From Methylomagnum ishizawai (GTDB lineage Bacteria > Pseudomonadota > Gammaproteobacteria > Methylococcales > Methylococcaceae): a stretch of 64,000 nt of DNA. Below are positions 18,541 to 28,885 of the stretch, one piece after another. The stretch spans positions 1,971,501 to 2,035,500 of the forward strand of contig NZ_FXAM01000001.1 of the NCBI RefSeq assembly GCF_900155475.1, in the 5' to 3' direction. Under the pieces are notes generated by a model. That model searched no databases. It saw only the letters and a list, made by a program, of their open reading frames with translations, and was not told the DNA's origin. Position numbers and translations under genes: made by a program. How positions within the stretch are numbered: position 1 is the first letter of the stretch; every line of letters starts with the position of its first letter.

Positions 18541-18566
18541 TGGCACTCACATTGAGCGAGTGCTAA
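18540..18566 (+). promoter_or_regulatory. CIRCE operator (HrcA site) of groESL copy 2
   Basis: TTGGCACTC (18540-18548), a 9-base spacer, and GAGTGCTAA (18558-18566). Only one position departs from the consensus TTAGCACTC-N9-GAGTGCTAA. This predicts HrcA repression relieved by heat. hrcA itself is not in the window. Confidence 0.95.
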
Positions 18567-18621
18567 CAACGGCAGTCGGCCCGGATAGCAATCCAACCCA
18601 CCTAACCAAAGGAGAATCCCG

Positions 18622-18912
18622 ATGAACATTCGTCCCTTGAACGACCGCGTGATCGTGAAGCGCTTGGAAGAAGAACGCACCTCGCCGGGCGGCATCGTGA
18701 TCCCCGATAGTGCCACCGAAAAACCCTCCCGCGGCGAAATCCTCGCCGTCGGCACCGGCAAGACGCTGGACAACGGCCAGGTCCGCGCCCTGGCGGTCAA
18801 GGCGGGCGACAAGGTGCTGTTCGGCAAGTACGCCGGCACCGAAGTCAAGATCGACGGCCAGGAAATCCTGGTGATGCGCGAGGAAGACATCATCGCGGTG
18901 TTGGAAGACTAA
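18622..18912 (+). CDS. groES: Co-chaperonin GroES (copy 2)
   Basis: 96 residues, [20 protein letters not shown] with mobile loop [19 protein letters not shown] and C terminus [11 protein letters not shown]. An AAGGAG ribosome binding site (18608-18613) precedes the ATG. groEL follows 58 bases downstream. It is a paralogue of the copy at 298-588; having two groESL operons 18 kb apart in opposite orientation implies duplication followed by regulatory divergence. Confidence 0.98.
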   Translation: MNIRPLNDRVIVKRLEEERTSPGGIVIPDSATEKPSRGEILAVGTGKTLDNGQVRALAVKAGDKVLFGKYAGTEVKIDGQEILVMREEDIIAVLED

Positions 18913-18958
18913 GCCCACCGGCCCGCTTTTTGACGCATTCAGCAACAATCGACAATAG

Positions 18959-20611
<1,653 letters not shown>

Positions 20612-20645
20612 GCCCGGCCCCGTAGCCAATCCCCGATCAAGAAAG

Positions 20646-20672
20646 CCCCGGTCGCGAGACCGGGGTTTTTTT
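20646..20672 (+). terminator. Intrinsic terminator of groESL copy 2
   Basis: The stem CCCCGGTC / GACCGGGG (20646-20653 and 20658-20665) has loop GCGA and is followed by seven T (20666-20672), 35 bases after the groEL stop. Confidence 0.95.
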
Positions 20673-20737
20673 GTGGGCGGTTCTGAATGACGAATGATTT
20701 TTTGGGGTACGTATATATCCCGTCCGGTTACGCTTTG

Positions 20738-21424
20738 CTAACCGGGCCTACGCGGGCTAAGGGTGTAATTTTGCTTTTTTCTCATTTGCAAAAAGCATAA
20801 TAATAAGCCAGAACCAAATAACCAAGTTGTTGCTGGTTCAGGGACGCTGGGGGTCAGCGAAAAATTAAGATTGTCCGCGTAACCATCATTGCTCGACCCT
20901 GAAAATCTTATGGATTGAAGATTAAACCGGATTGAGGCCGTAAGGCTTGGTAGGATGCCTGTTGCGGTTTGAAAGTTTGGGCTGTTTCCAGCTATAGGAG
21001 TGCTGCTCCATAAGCTGGGCTGATGTGTTGCAGAGTCAAGGGCTGTCGATCCAAGCAGGCTTCCGCTTGCGCCAATTCCAGAATAAAAGGAAACTGTGAA
21101 AATCGAATGATCGGTTTGGCTTCGGTAGCCAAATAAATCGGCGGACATATTGAAATTCAAACCAACACTTGACAAGGTGCTTGTATCTGAAGCGGTCAAG
21201 TTATATATCTGAAAAATACTATTCGAGGCTACATTGCCTCCCCAATAATATTTCCCGGTATTAATGTTTGGAAAGTCATACTCACCTGATCCACCTGGTT
21301 GAGCGGTATAAGTCCCGCTCCAGCCAGAGGTGTTATTATCAAAGGTGCCATTTGTAATTAAATTCGCCATGCTAATGCTGGGTAGCAGGGATAGTGCAAT
21401 TAATGTGAGACTAAGTTTTTTCAT
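20738..21424 (-). CDS. PEP-CTERM sorted extracellular protein
   Basis: 228 residues. The signal peptide is MKKLSLTLIALSLLPSISMA. A lectin-like or carbohydrate-binding-like body rich in Ser, Thr and Asn follows (LITNGTFDNNTSGWSG is the common opening of such domains). The C terminus is a sorting signal: VPEPATTWLFGSGLLLCFLQ and then basic MRKK. Proteins of this type are processed by exosortase (EpsH) and go to the surface or exopolysaccharide; no exosortase gene is in the window. Base composition is clearly AT-richer than the flanking genes, suggesting acquisition or relaxed codon use. Confidence 0.88.
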   Translation of the reverse strand: MKKLSLTLIALSLLPSISMANLITNGTFDNNTSGWSGTYTAQPGGSGEYDFPNINTGKYYWGGNVASNSIFQIYNLTASDTSTLSSVGLNFNMSADLFGYRSQTDHSIFTVSFYSGIGASGSLLGSTALDSATHQPSLWSSTPIAGNSPNFQTATGILPSLTASIRFNLQSIRFSGSSNDGYADNLNFSLTPSVPEPATTWLFGSGLLLCFLQMRKKQNYTLSPRRPG

Positions 21425-21946
21425 TATAATTTCTCTGTTTGATGGTTTAAGTGGCTTGAGATGGATGCGGAATAGGTGGGGTGCCTATATGAATGTAGCT
21501 AAGTTGCGATTACGCTAGTGATAAACTCCACTTTATTCGTCGATGAAAGAATTTCTGCCTTATTTATAGTCAATCAATTAAAAGAAATATCGGGTATCTG
21601 TGCTAGGCGTTTTTTAGAAGATAGGGGAAATCGTGGATTCCACCCAAATCCGCCAAGCTCAAAGGCGAAATTGTCAGGTTCGGCAACCTGTTTGTTAGCA
21701 TCGTCGCTTTAATCGACAAGCACTGTGGCATGGTGGAGGAACAGTGGCCTACCAGTATAAAGCTTCGGAGCGGGCAGCGCATCAAGCTTAAATTAAGCGC
21801 TGCCTGTTCGGACGGTTTTGACCAGGGTTTTCGCTTGCCGCTACCATTATGTCCAGTCCATCAAGTAAGTCTTAGGGCGTGTTCATAAACTTCCTAGAGG
21901 CTGGATGCTTTAGTGGACCCCTGGTCAAGACAAAGCCGAACCGAAA
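21425..21946. other. AT-rich intergenic region with gene debris
   Basis: No intact gene. From about 21640 to 21870 one plus-strand frame reads KGEIVRFGNLFVSIVALID, then HCGMVEEQWPTSIKLRSGQ, with no start codon or recognisable N terminus. It looks like a decayed reading frame of unknown family. Bases 21880-21930 contain GTGGACCCCTGGTCAAGACA, which resembles an IS3-type terminal repeat next to the transposase remnant that follows. Confidence 0.4.
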
Positions 21947-22153
21947 TTAAGAGGGTGCCGGATCACCCGCAGCGGAACGGCGCTGCCCCGATGTGGCGGG
22001 ATTCGGTGTCCCGCCGTTGAAATGATCCACGATCCTGGCCTCGCCGCCGATGCCGGTCCGGTAGACCCGGCCGGGGGTGAGGTAGCCCAGCGACTGGTGC
22101 TTGCGGAAAACCGTCCGCGGTCCTTGTAGGTAATCGTCCAAGCTGACGCGCAC
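21947..22153 (-). pseudogene. IS3-group transposase, C-terminal remnant
   Basis: About 68 codons. The segment HQSLGYLTPGRVYRTG is the classic end of the rve integrase domain of IS3-group transposases, and GGEARIVDHF with a polar tail follows. The catalytic DDE residues and the helix-turn-helix subunit are missing, so this is a dead fragment. It lies directly upstream of egtB on the opposite strand. Confidence 0.65.
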
Positions 22154-22200
22154 CGCGCCCTTCTTTAGAATCGGGCGGGCCTTAACCGCGAGGATTGCCT

Positions 22201-23493
22201 ATGTCCCAGGCCGAGCAGCGTCTCCCGGAATCCACGGCCACCCTTGCCGCGCTAGCCGGGCATTATCGAACCGTGCGCCTGGACACCGAAACCCTGTGTC
22301 GGCCGCTGGCCTTGGAGGATTACGGGGTCCAGGGCATGGCCGATGTCAGCCCGCCGAAATGGCATCTGGCCCATACCGCTTGGTTTTTCGAGCGCTTCGT
22401 GCTGCGGCCCTATGCCCATGCTTACCGGGTTTTCCATGCCCGTTACGACGAGCTTTTCAATTCCTATTACCAAACCGTGGGCGCTTGCTGGCCGCGGGAG
22501 CGGCGCGGAGTGCTGTCCCGGCCCACGGTAGGGGAGGTGATGGACTACCGCGCCCAGGTCGATGCCGCCATGGCGGCGCTGCTCGACGCGGTGCCGGGAT
22601 CGGCGCGGGAAGAGGTCGCCGCCCGCACTTTGTTGGGCATCCATCACGAGCAACAGCATCAGGAATTATTGCTCGCCGATATCCAATACAACTTCGCGCT
22701 CAATCCCTTGCGGCCCGCGTACCGGGAAGCTCCGGCCCGGTCCGGGGACAAGGCTCCGGCTTGGCGCTGGCAGGATTACGCGGGCGGACTCCGCGATATC
22801 GGCCATGCGGGCGCGGGCTTCGCCTACGATAACGAGATGCCGCGCCATGCGGTTTATCTGCGCGGCTACCGTCTGGCCTCGCGCTTGGTCACGGGCGGCG
22901 AGTATCTGGAATTCATGCGCGACGATGGCTACCGCCGCCACGGACTCTGGCTAGCCGATGGCTGGGCCAAGGTCCGGCGCGAAGGTTGGACCGCCCCGCT
23001 GTATTGGGAATGGCGCGAGGGCGCGTGGTGGCGGATGGGCCTGGGCGGGTTGGAGCCTTTGGATTTGGAGGAGCCGGTCTGCCATATCAGCTTCTACGAG
23101 GCCGACGCCTACGCCCGCTGGCGGGGCTGCCGTCTGCCCACCGAAGCGGAATGGGAGGCCGCCGCCGCCGGGCTGGAGATCGCCGGCCAGTTCCGCGAGG
23201 CGGGCTGTTACCGCCCGGCGGTGGCCGTGGCGGCTCCAGTGGAAGGACCGGCGCAAATGTTCGGCGCTGCCTGGGAATGGACCCAAAGCGTCTACGCGCC
23301 TTATCCGGGCTTCCGGCCTTTGGCGGGTTCCCTGGGCGAATACAACGGCCAGTTCATGTGCAACCAAATGGTGTTGCGCGGCGGTTCCTGTGCCACGCCC
23401 CGCGCCCATATCCGGGCCAGCTACCGCAATTTCTTCTATCCGGGAGATCGCTGGCCCTTCACCGGCATCCGTCTGGCCGGGGACGCGCCATGA
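22201..23493 (+). CDS. egtB: Ergothioneine biosynthesis sulfoxide synthase EgtB
   Basis: Non-heme iron enzyme joining a sulfur donor (gamma-Glu-Cys or Cys) to trimethylhistidine with O2. It has 430 residues from ATG 22201 (GCGAGGA upstream); a TTG two codons earlier is also in frame. The N-terminal DinB-like domain holds the iron ligands: H in PPKWHLAHTAWFFE and the HxxxHxE motif in HHEQQHQELLLADIQYNF. The C-terminal half is a formylglycine-generating-enzyme-like lectin fold (CHISFYEADAYARWRGCRLP; LRGGSCATP; ASYRNFF). Its stop overlaps the egtD start by 4 bases, indicating coupled translation. Confidence 0.96.
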   Translation: MSQAEQRLPESTATLAALAGHYRTVRLDTETLCRPLALEDYGVQGMADVSPPKWHLAHTAWFFERFVLRPYAHAYRVFHARYDELFNSYYQTVGACWPRERRGVLSRPTVGEVMDYRAQVDAAMAALLDAVPGSAREEVAARTLLGIHHEQQHQELLLADIQYNFALNPLRPAYREAPARSGDKAPAWRWQDYAGGLRDIGHAGAGFAYDNEMPRHAVYLRGYRLASRLVTGGEYLEFMRDDGYRRHGLWLADGWAKVRREGWTAPLYWEWREGAWWRMGLGGLEPLDLEEPVCHISFYEADAYARWRGCRLPTEAEWEAAAAGLEIAGQFREAGCYRPAVAVAAPVEGPAQMFGAAWEWTQSVYAPYPGFRPLAGSLGEYNGQFMCNQMVLRGGSCATPRAHIRASYRNFFYPGDRWPFTGIRLAGDAP

Positions 23494-24470
23494 CCCAGTG
23501 GCTGCGCTTCACCCAAAAAGCCGCGGGGGCGGCGGATTTTCGGGCCGAGGTCTTGTCGGGGCTGGGACAGGCGCACAAGCGCCTGCCGTCCAAGTTCTTC
23601 TACGACCGGGAAGGCAGCGCCCTGTTCGAGGCGATCTGCGCGACACCAGAGTATTATCCGGCCCGCGCCGAGGCCGCCATCCTGCGCGACCAAGCCGCGG
23701 CCATCGCCGAGACCGTGGGCCGGGATTGCGTGTTGATCGAACCGGGCAGCGGGGCCAGCCGCAAGGTGCGGCTTTTGCTGGACGGGTTGCGGCCCCGTCT
23801 CTACTTGCCGCTGGATATTTGCGGGGAATACCTGCTGGGTGCGGCCCGCGGCCTCGTCGCCGAGCGGCCCGGATTGCGGGTACACGCCGTCTGTATGGAC
23901 TATGGCCAGGGCTTGGACCTCTTGGAGTCCTGCTTGCCGCCGGGCGATCACAAGCGGGTGGTGTTCTTTCCGGGTTCGACCATCGGTAATTTCGAACCCG
24001 GCGAAGCCCTGGCCTTCCTGGGGCAGGTGGCCCGGCTGGTGGCCCCGGCTGGCGGGTTGTTGATCGGGGTCGATGTGCGGAAGGAGCCGGAACAACTGCA
24101 CCGCGCCTATAACGACGCCCAGGGGCTGACCCGCGAGTTCAACCTGAACCTGTTGCGCCGTATCAACCACGCTTTGCAGGCCGATTTCGATCCGGGCCGG
24201 TTCTACCATTACGCCTTCTACCACACCCGCAAGTGCCGGGTCGAAATGCACTTGGTCAGCCGGGGCGCCCAGCGGGTCAGGGTGGCGGGCGAATCCTTGG
24301 GCTTCGCCGACGGGGAATCCATCCACACCGAGAATTGCTACAAGTACACGGTGGAGGAATTCCGGGCCTTGGCGGTCATGGCCGGGTTCCGGGCGATGGG
24401 TTGTTGGCGGGATGAGGCGGGTTTGTTCAGCGTGCAGTATTTCGAGTTGAGGGGACAGGACGCGGGTTAG
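23490..24470 (+). CDS. egtD: Histidine N-alpha-methyltransferase EgtD
   Basis: SAM-dependent enzyme that trimethylates histidine to hercynine, the first step of ergothioneine synthesis. It has 326 residues. Family features: LPSKFFYDREGSALFEAI, the SAM site VLIEPGSGASRKVRLLL, FFPGSTIGNFEP, LLIGVDVRKEPEQLHRAYND and the C-terminal IHTENCYKYTVEEF. It follows egtB with an ATGA overlap. No egtC or egtE is adjacent; a two-gene egtBD set is common in proteobacteria. Confidence 0.96.
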   Translation: MTQWLRFTQKAAGAADFRAEVLSGLGQAHKRLPSKFFYDREGSALFEAICATPEYYPARAEAAILRDQAAAIAETVGRDCVLIEPGSGASRKVRLLLDGLRPRLYLPLDICGEYLLGAARGLVAERPGLRVHAVCMDYGQGLDLLESCLPPGDHKRVVFFPGSTIGNFEPGEALAFLGQVARLVAPAGGLLIGVDVRKEPEQLHRAYNDAQGLTREFNLNLLRRINHALQADFDPGRFYHYAFYHTRKCRVEMHLVSRGAQRVRVAGESLGFADGESIHTENCYKYTVEEFRALAVMAGFRAMGCWRDEAGLFSVQYFELRGQDAG

Positions 24471-24526
24471 CGGACCGGAGGCGCATGCCGGGCAAAGCTT
24501 GGGAACCGGCGCGAATTCGGAATGGC

Positions 24527-27500
24527 CTATCCGGCTTGCTCCATCGCCAGTACCAACGGTCCCAACACCGCCACGGCCAAGCGCTCGAATTCCCCGTCCA
24601 AAGGATCGGTGGTCCGATACACCGCTTGGTAGTAAGCGTTGCCGCCTTCCCCCCCCACGAAATCCGAACCCGCCCACACCCCCTGGGCCTGTTCCAGCGC
24701 CTGCTCCCGCAGGGCTGCCGGGTCGAGGGCGGCCAGTTTCTTGGAGGGGGCTAATAACGCCTTGGCGTAGGTGTAGGACGTTTTCGGAAACAGCGGCAGC
24801 GGACGGCGCAATCCCGCCGCATAGGTCCGCAATAGCTGGGCCAGCTCGGTGGTCGCGTCGGCGACTGCCCCAAGTTCGATGGTTTTTTGCGGCGTGCGCA
24901 GGACCGAGCGTTTTTCCACCCCCTCCGGCGCGGCCAGGCACAGCAGCAGATGCCGCAGCCACAGCCTTACCAGTTGGTGCGGCTTGGGGCTGTCGAAGCC
25001 ATATTCCAGTATCCCCAATGCCGACACCCCGGCCAGGAACCCGCGCAGCACCAGCCCGTCCGCCGCCAATTCCACCGGCAAGGGGGCCAAACGCGGCGCG
25101 TCCAGGCCATCCAGCAACTCCGGCGCGAAAGTCTCGACCAAACTGCGCTCCCGCCCATGCAGCACCAAACCGACCGGCCCGTGCGGCAACAAGCCTTGGG
25201 CTTCCGCCACCGCCAGGGCGCTGCTCCCGGCCCGGCCTTGGCGGAGGGCGTGCAGCACATCGCGGCGGATGGTGTCGCGGGCGTCGTAGCTCAGGGCGAA
25301 CGGCTCGCGGATATCGAAACCGGCGTCGGCTTCTTCCAGGGTCAGGTTCAGCCGCCGCCGCAACAGATAGCGGGCCGGGTTGCTGTAGAAATACACGAGG
25401 CTGTCGGGGTCGAGCGTCCGCCATTCATCTTCCGGTTCCGGCAGCTCGGCCTCGAACAACGGCACCGGGTTTTTTTCGCCCCGGCCAATCTTGCGGGCGG
25501 CGTCCAGCCAAGTCGTGGAAAACCCCGGCAGCCGCCCATCCCCCTTGAAATAGGCCGGGTCGAACGGCTGCAAGGGATGCACGGTGACGAGATGTTGCGC
25601 CAAATCGCCGGGGTTCCCATCCGCTAGCCGCAACACCGCGCTTTGCTTCGCCACATCGACCAATTCCGACACCAGGGGCGAGGGCGGCAATTCGCTGTTG
25701 TCGCGGATGCCGCGTCCCACATAGCTGAGATACAGCCGCTCGCGGGCCGACAGCAGGGTTTCCAGGAACAGGTAGCGGTCGTCCAAACGCCGCGAACGGT
25801 CGCCCCGGCGCGGATGGCGCGAGGTCAGGTCGAAGCCGGGCGGATGGAAATTGCGCGGGAAGGTGTCGTAGTTCAACCCCAGCAGCGCGATGACCCGGAA
25901 CGGTAGGCTGCGCATCGGCACCATGGCGCAGAAAGTCACATCGCCGGTGAGGAAACCCAGTGTGCCCGCCGCTTTGCCGAGCCGTCCCGCCAGCCAGCTT
26001 TTCACGGTGCGGGCGGCGAGCGGGTCGCGGAAGCGGGCCTGTTCCGCCGTGTCGCGCAGGGTGTCGATATGATTCCGCAATTGAGCGAGGACGGCTTCGT
26101 CGTCGCCGCGGGGGTCGAACATCCGGTCGATGAACAGGTTCAGGGTTTCGGCCCATTCCGCTGGGGAACGCTCGCCCTTCAGCCGTTCGGCCCACTCGAA
26201 CAGGGTTTCCAGGAATTCCGCCAAACCGCCCAGGATCAAAGCCCGCCCGCCCTCGATATCGTCGAACGGCATCGCGCCCTCGAATAAAGGCGGGGCCGAA
26301 CCCGCCACTTCACACGGCAGCGCATAGCCCAACATCAGGCGTTGCACGGCGTCGCGCCAGGTATGGCGCGGCGTTTCCGGCAATTCATAGGCGGCTTTGT
26401 GGGCAGCGTCGCGGCCCCAGCGGGCACCCACCGCCCGCGCCCAAGCGTGGATTTGCGGCAGATCGTCGGCGGACAGGCCGAAGCGGCGCAGGATGGCGGG
26501 CTGTTCCAGATGGGCCAGGGTGGCATCGGCGCTGAACCGGCTCTCGTGCAGATCCAACAGGCTCAGGAAATTTTCCAACAAGGGATGGCGGTGGGCCAAG
26601 CCGCGGTCGGCGATGCTGAATGGGATGCGGGTGGCGGTGCGGCTCCCGGCGAATACGGCTTCGATATAGGGCGTGTATTTCTCGATATCCGGGGTCAACA
26701 CCGCCACATCGCCGGGCTGGAGGCTGGGGTCGGCGTCGAACCAAGCCAGGAGATGGTCGCGCAGGACTTCCACTTCGCGCATGGCCGAGTGGCAGACGTG
26801 GATTTGTACGGAGCGGTCGGCGGCGGCGATTTCGGCTTTTTCGGTGTTCTTGCGGTCGATCAATTCCAGGATATCGGCTTGCAGCAGGTGGAGCAGGGTA
26901 TCCCGCTCGGGGTTTTCGTCGAAATGGTCGTCGGGCTGGGCGGTGTCGGCCAGGGCGTCGAAGAATTCCCGGCCTTGCTTGCCCAAGGAGGCCAGCAGGG
27001 GATGTCCCACTTCTAGGTATAAATCCTCGGGTCGGCGCTCCCCGGCCAGCTTGCCGATTTCACGTGGATCCCGGATTTCGCCCCAGTATTCGCGGCAAGG
27101 ATTGAGGGTGTAGAGCGCCACATCGCAATAGTTTCCCAGCGCCTTCAAGAGTTCGGTGAACATCGGCGGCAAGGCCGATACCCCGAACACGCTGAGCCGC
27201 TCCGGCAGGGCGGGCCGCGACCTATCGGGCAATTTTTCCCCGGAACCCACCGCCTTGATCCGCGCCAATAATTGCCGCATCCACCGCGCCCGATGCGCCG
27301 CCGTTTCACCAGCCACCAGATCGCGCCACAGCAGCGCCTGCCAAGCCTCGTCGCCGTCCAGGTCCAGCAGTTGATTGTTTTCCCAAGCGCTGATCCAGTC
27401 TTCCCGGTACATCAGATATTGGTCGAACACATCGGCGATCCGCGCCGCCAGATGGAAGCGGCGCAACTCGCCCCCGCCCTGGAGATACCCGGCGAGGCGC

Positions 27501-27820
27501 GGGGCGCGTTCGAGGTTCTCGGGTAGGTCCAGCCAAGCCATGATGCGGAAGGTCAGCACCTCGGTGGCGAAGGGCGAGCGGCGCGGCAGTTCGCCGAACA
27601 AGCGGCGGCGCAGTTCCCAGATGAAGGCTGCGGGCAGGATGAAATCGACATTGGCGCAGATGCCCAGTTGGTCGGCCAACCGCAGCGATATCCAGCGGCC
27701 CATGCCGAGGCTTTGCACGACCATGACGTCGGGCTGGAACGGGGAGGACGGCGGGCGGTGTTGTTGGGCCAGGAGTTGGGCGAGGATTTCGAGTTTGTCG
27801 GCTTGGTAGAGGCGGAGCAT
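24527..27820 (-). CDS. recC: Exodeoxyribonuclease V gamma subunit RecC
   Basis: 1097 residues from ATG 27820 (MLRLYQADKLEILAQLLAQQ). Non-catalytic subunit of RecBCD that splits the strands and scans for Chi. Family marks: VVQSLGMGRWISLRLADQLG near residue 35, FGVSALPPMFTELLKALG, VAVLTPDIEKYTPYIEAVF, RSLPFRVIALLGLNYDTFPR, and the RecC C-terminal domain beginning LVYFYSNPARYLLRRRLNL. Length is typical. It is convergent with egtD (56-base gap). No recB or recD is next to it here, unlike the usual recC-recB-recD order. Confidence 0.95.
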   Translation of the reverse strand: MLRLYQADKLEILAQLLAQQHRPPSSPFQPDVMVVQSLGMGRWISLRLADQLGICANVDFILPAAFIWELRRRLFGELPRRSPFATEVLTFRIMAWLDLPENLERAPRLAGYLQGGGELRRFHLAARIADVFDQYLMYREDWISAWENNQLLDLDGDEAWQALLWRDLVAGETAAHRARWMRQLLARIKAVGSGEKLPDRSRPALPERLSVFGVSALPPMFTELLKALGNYCDVALYTLNPCREYWGEIRDPREIGKLAGERRPEDLYLEVGHPLLASLGKQGREFFDALADTAQPDDHFDENPERDTLLHLLQADILELIDRKNTEKAEIAAADRSVQIHVCHSAMREVEVLRDHLLAWFDADPSLQPGDVAVLTPDIEKYTPYIEAVFAGSRTATRIPFSIADRGLAHRHPLLENFLSLLDLHESRFSADATLAHLEQPAILRRFGLSADDLPQIHAWARAVGARWGRDAAHKAAYELPETPRHTWRDAVQRLMLGYALPCEVAGSAPPLFEGAMPFDDIEGGRALILGGLAEFLETLFEWAERLKGERSPAEWAETLNLFIDRMFDPRGDDEAVLAQLRNHIDTLRDTAEQARFRDPLAARTVKSWLAGRLGKAAGTLGFLTGDVTFCAMVPMRSLPFRVIALLGLNYDTFPRNFHPPGFDLTSRHPRRGDRSRRLDDRYLFLETLLSARERLYLSYVGRGIRDNSELPPSPLVSELVDVAKQSAVLRLADGNPGDLAQHLVTVHPLQPFDPAYFKGDGRLPGFSTTWLDAARKIGRGEKNPVPLFEAELPEPEDEWRTLDPDSLVYFYSNPARYLLRRRLNLTLEEADAGFDIREPFALSYDARDTIRRDVLHALRQGRAGSSALAVAEAQGLLPHGPVGLVLHGRERSLVETFAPELLDGLDAPRLAPLPVELAADGLVLRGFLAGVSALGILEYGFDSPKPHQLVRLWLRHLLLCLAAPEGVEKRSVLRTPQKTIELGAVADATTELAQLLRTYAAGLRRPLPLFPKTSYTYAKALLAPSKKLAALDPAALREQALEQAQGVWAGSDFVGGEGGNAYYQAVYRTTDPLDGEFERLAVAVLGPLVLAMEQAG

Positions 27821-27923
27821 AGGGGGAAGGGTGCGGTGGGTTAAAGCAATCCTTGGCGGTGGGCTTCGTACCAGACGAAGGGGCTGCGGCGCTTCCTGAA
27901 CTTGAAGTATTCGATATCGCCAC

Positions 27924-28019
27924 TCAAGAATGCGATACGAAGTCCATCGCGAAAGCGAGGGAAATGCCGTGTTTGTCCATATTGATCTTATCTTTGGCGG
28001 GGTCGAATTCGATAAGCAT
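27924..28019 (-). pseudogene. BrnT-like toxin, N-terminal remnant
   Basis: 31 codons, MLIEFDPAKDKINMDKHGIS then LAFAMDFVSHS and stop. The FDPAKD-x-x-N-x-x-KHGISL pattern is the start of BrnT ribonuclease toxins, normally ~90 residues, so the gene is broken. A second frame running to 27843 on the same strand (ending FRKRRSPFVWYEAHRQGLL) is uninterrupted but unrecognised. No brnA antitoxin is seen. Confidence 0.5.
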
Positions 28020-28071
28020 CGGCTGGTCTGGCCCATATCGCTTTGATTTCTCCAAGGTTGGTTTGATGCAA

Positions 28072-28782
28072 TCAAGCCTTCCCCGGCTTGGCCCCCCGAT
28101 CCAACTTCCGATACCCAATCGCCTCGCTCAAATGCGCCACCGAAATCTGTTCCGTCCCCGCCAGATCGGCGATGGTCCGCGCCAGTTTCAAAATGCGGTG
28201 ATAGGCCCGGTGCGATAGTCCCAACTTCTCGATGGCGTGTTCCAACAGCCGGTGGCCCTCGTCGCTGACCGCGCACACCCGCTTGACCTGCTGCGGCGTC
28301 ATCCAGGCATTGGGCCGCCCGCTGCGCTCCAGCGCCAGGGCGCGGGCCTTCGTCACCCTGGCGCGGAGGGTGGCGCTGGTTTCCTCGCCGCCGGGCGTGC
28401 CGTGGCGCAGCATTTCATGGGAGACGCGGGGCACCTCCAGATGCATATCGACCCGGTCCAGCAAGGGACCGGAAATCCGCCCCCGGTAGCGCAGGATTTG
28501 CTCGGGCGAGCAACGGCAGCGCCCCGAAGCATCGCCCAGATAGCCGCAAGGACAAGGATTCATGGCGGCGACCAATTGGAACTTGGCCGGGAAATCCACC
28601 TGCCGCGCCGCCCGTGAAATGGTGATGGCCCCGGTTTCCAAGGGTTCGCGCAGGACTTCCAGCACCTTACGGTCGAATTCCGGCAGTTCGTCGAGGAACA
28701 ACACGCCATTGTGCGCCAGCGAGATTTCCCCCGGCTTGGGATTGCCGCCGCTGTGACTTTCGGAAATAGATGCGACTGACAT
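28072..28782 (-). pseudogene. comM: ComM/YifB AAA+ helicase, 3-prime half, cut by transposon
   Basis: ComM is a branch-migration helicase for natural transformation, normally about 500 residues. Here only the C-terminal ~226 residues remain, from GGNPKPGEISLAHNGVLFLD (Walker B FLDELPEF) to GYRKLDRG. The Walker A P-loop and the N-terminal Lon-like domain are absent. Native sequence stops at 28751; the first ten codons of the present open frame (MSVASISESH) come from the transposon end, which might supply a start for a short, inactive product. The 5-prime half of comM is not in the window. Confidence 0.92.
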
Positions 28783-28885
28783 AGGAAAAATTCAATCAGT
28801 TAGCTATGCTTTACCGGAAATAGCTGCAACAGATTTACCGGAAATAGCTGCGACCGTGTCTAAAAATACCGAAAATAAATGCGAC
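28752..28885 (+). repeat. Transposon left end with four TnsB-type repeats
   Basis: The terminus reads TGTGACTTTCGG at 28752, directly against comM sequence. Four direct repeats follow at 28758-28776, 28810-28830, 28834-28854 and 28865-28885, consensus TTTACCGGAAATAGCTGCGAC. Repeats 2 and 3 differ at one base; 1 and 4 are weaker. A 5-prime TGT and an array of ~20-bp repeats near the end is how Tn7-family transposase TnsB marks transposon ends. The last repeat overlaps the start of tnsA, so TnsB binding could also repress the operon (inference). The adjacent comM pentamer GCCGC (28747-28751) is the candidate target duplication. Confidence 0.85.

Noticed and set aside
28758..28885. Short repeats considered as a CRISPR array
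   Set aside because: Spacing is irregular, the spacers are only a few to ~30 bases, the outer repeats are degenerate, and the array sits at a transposon terminus. TnsB-site repeats explain it; no cas genes are present.
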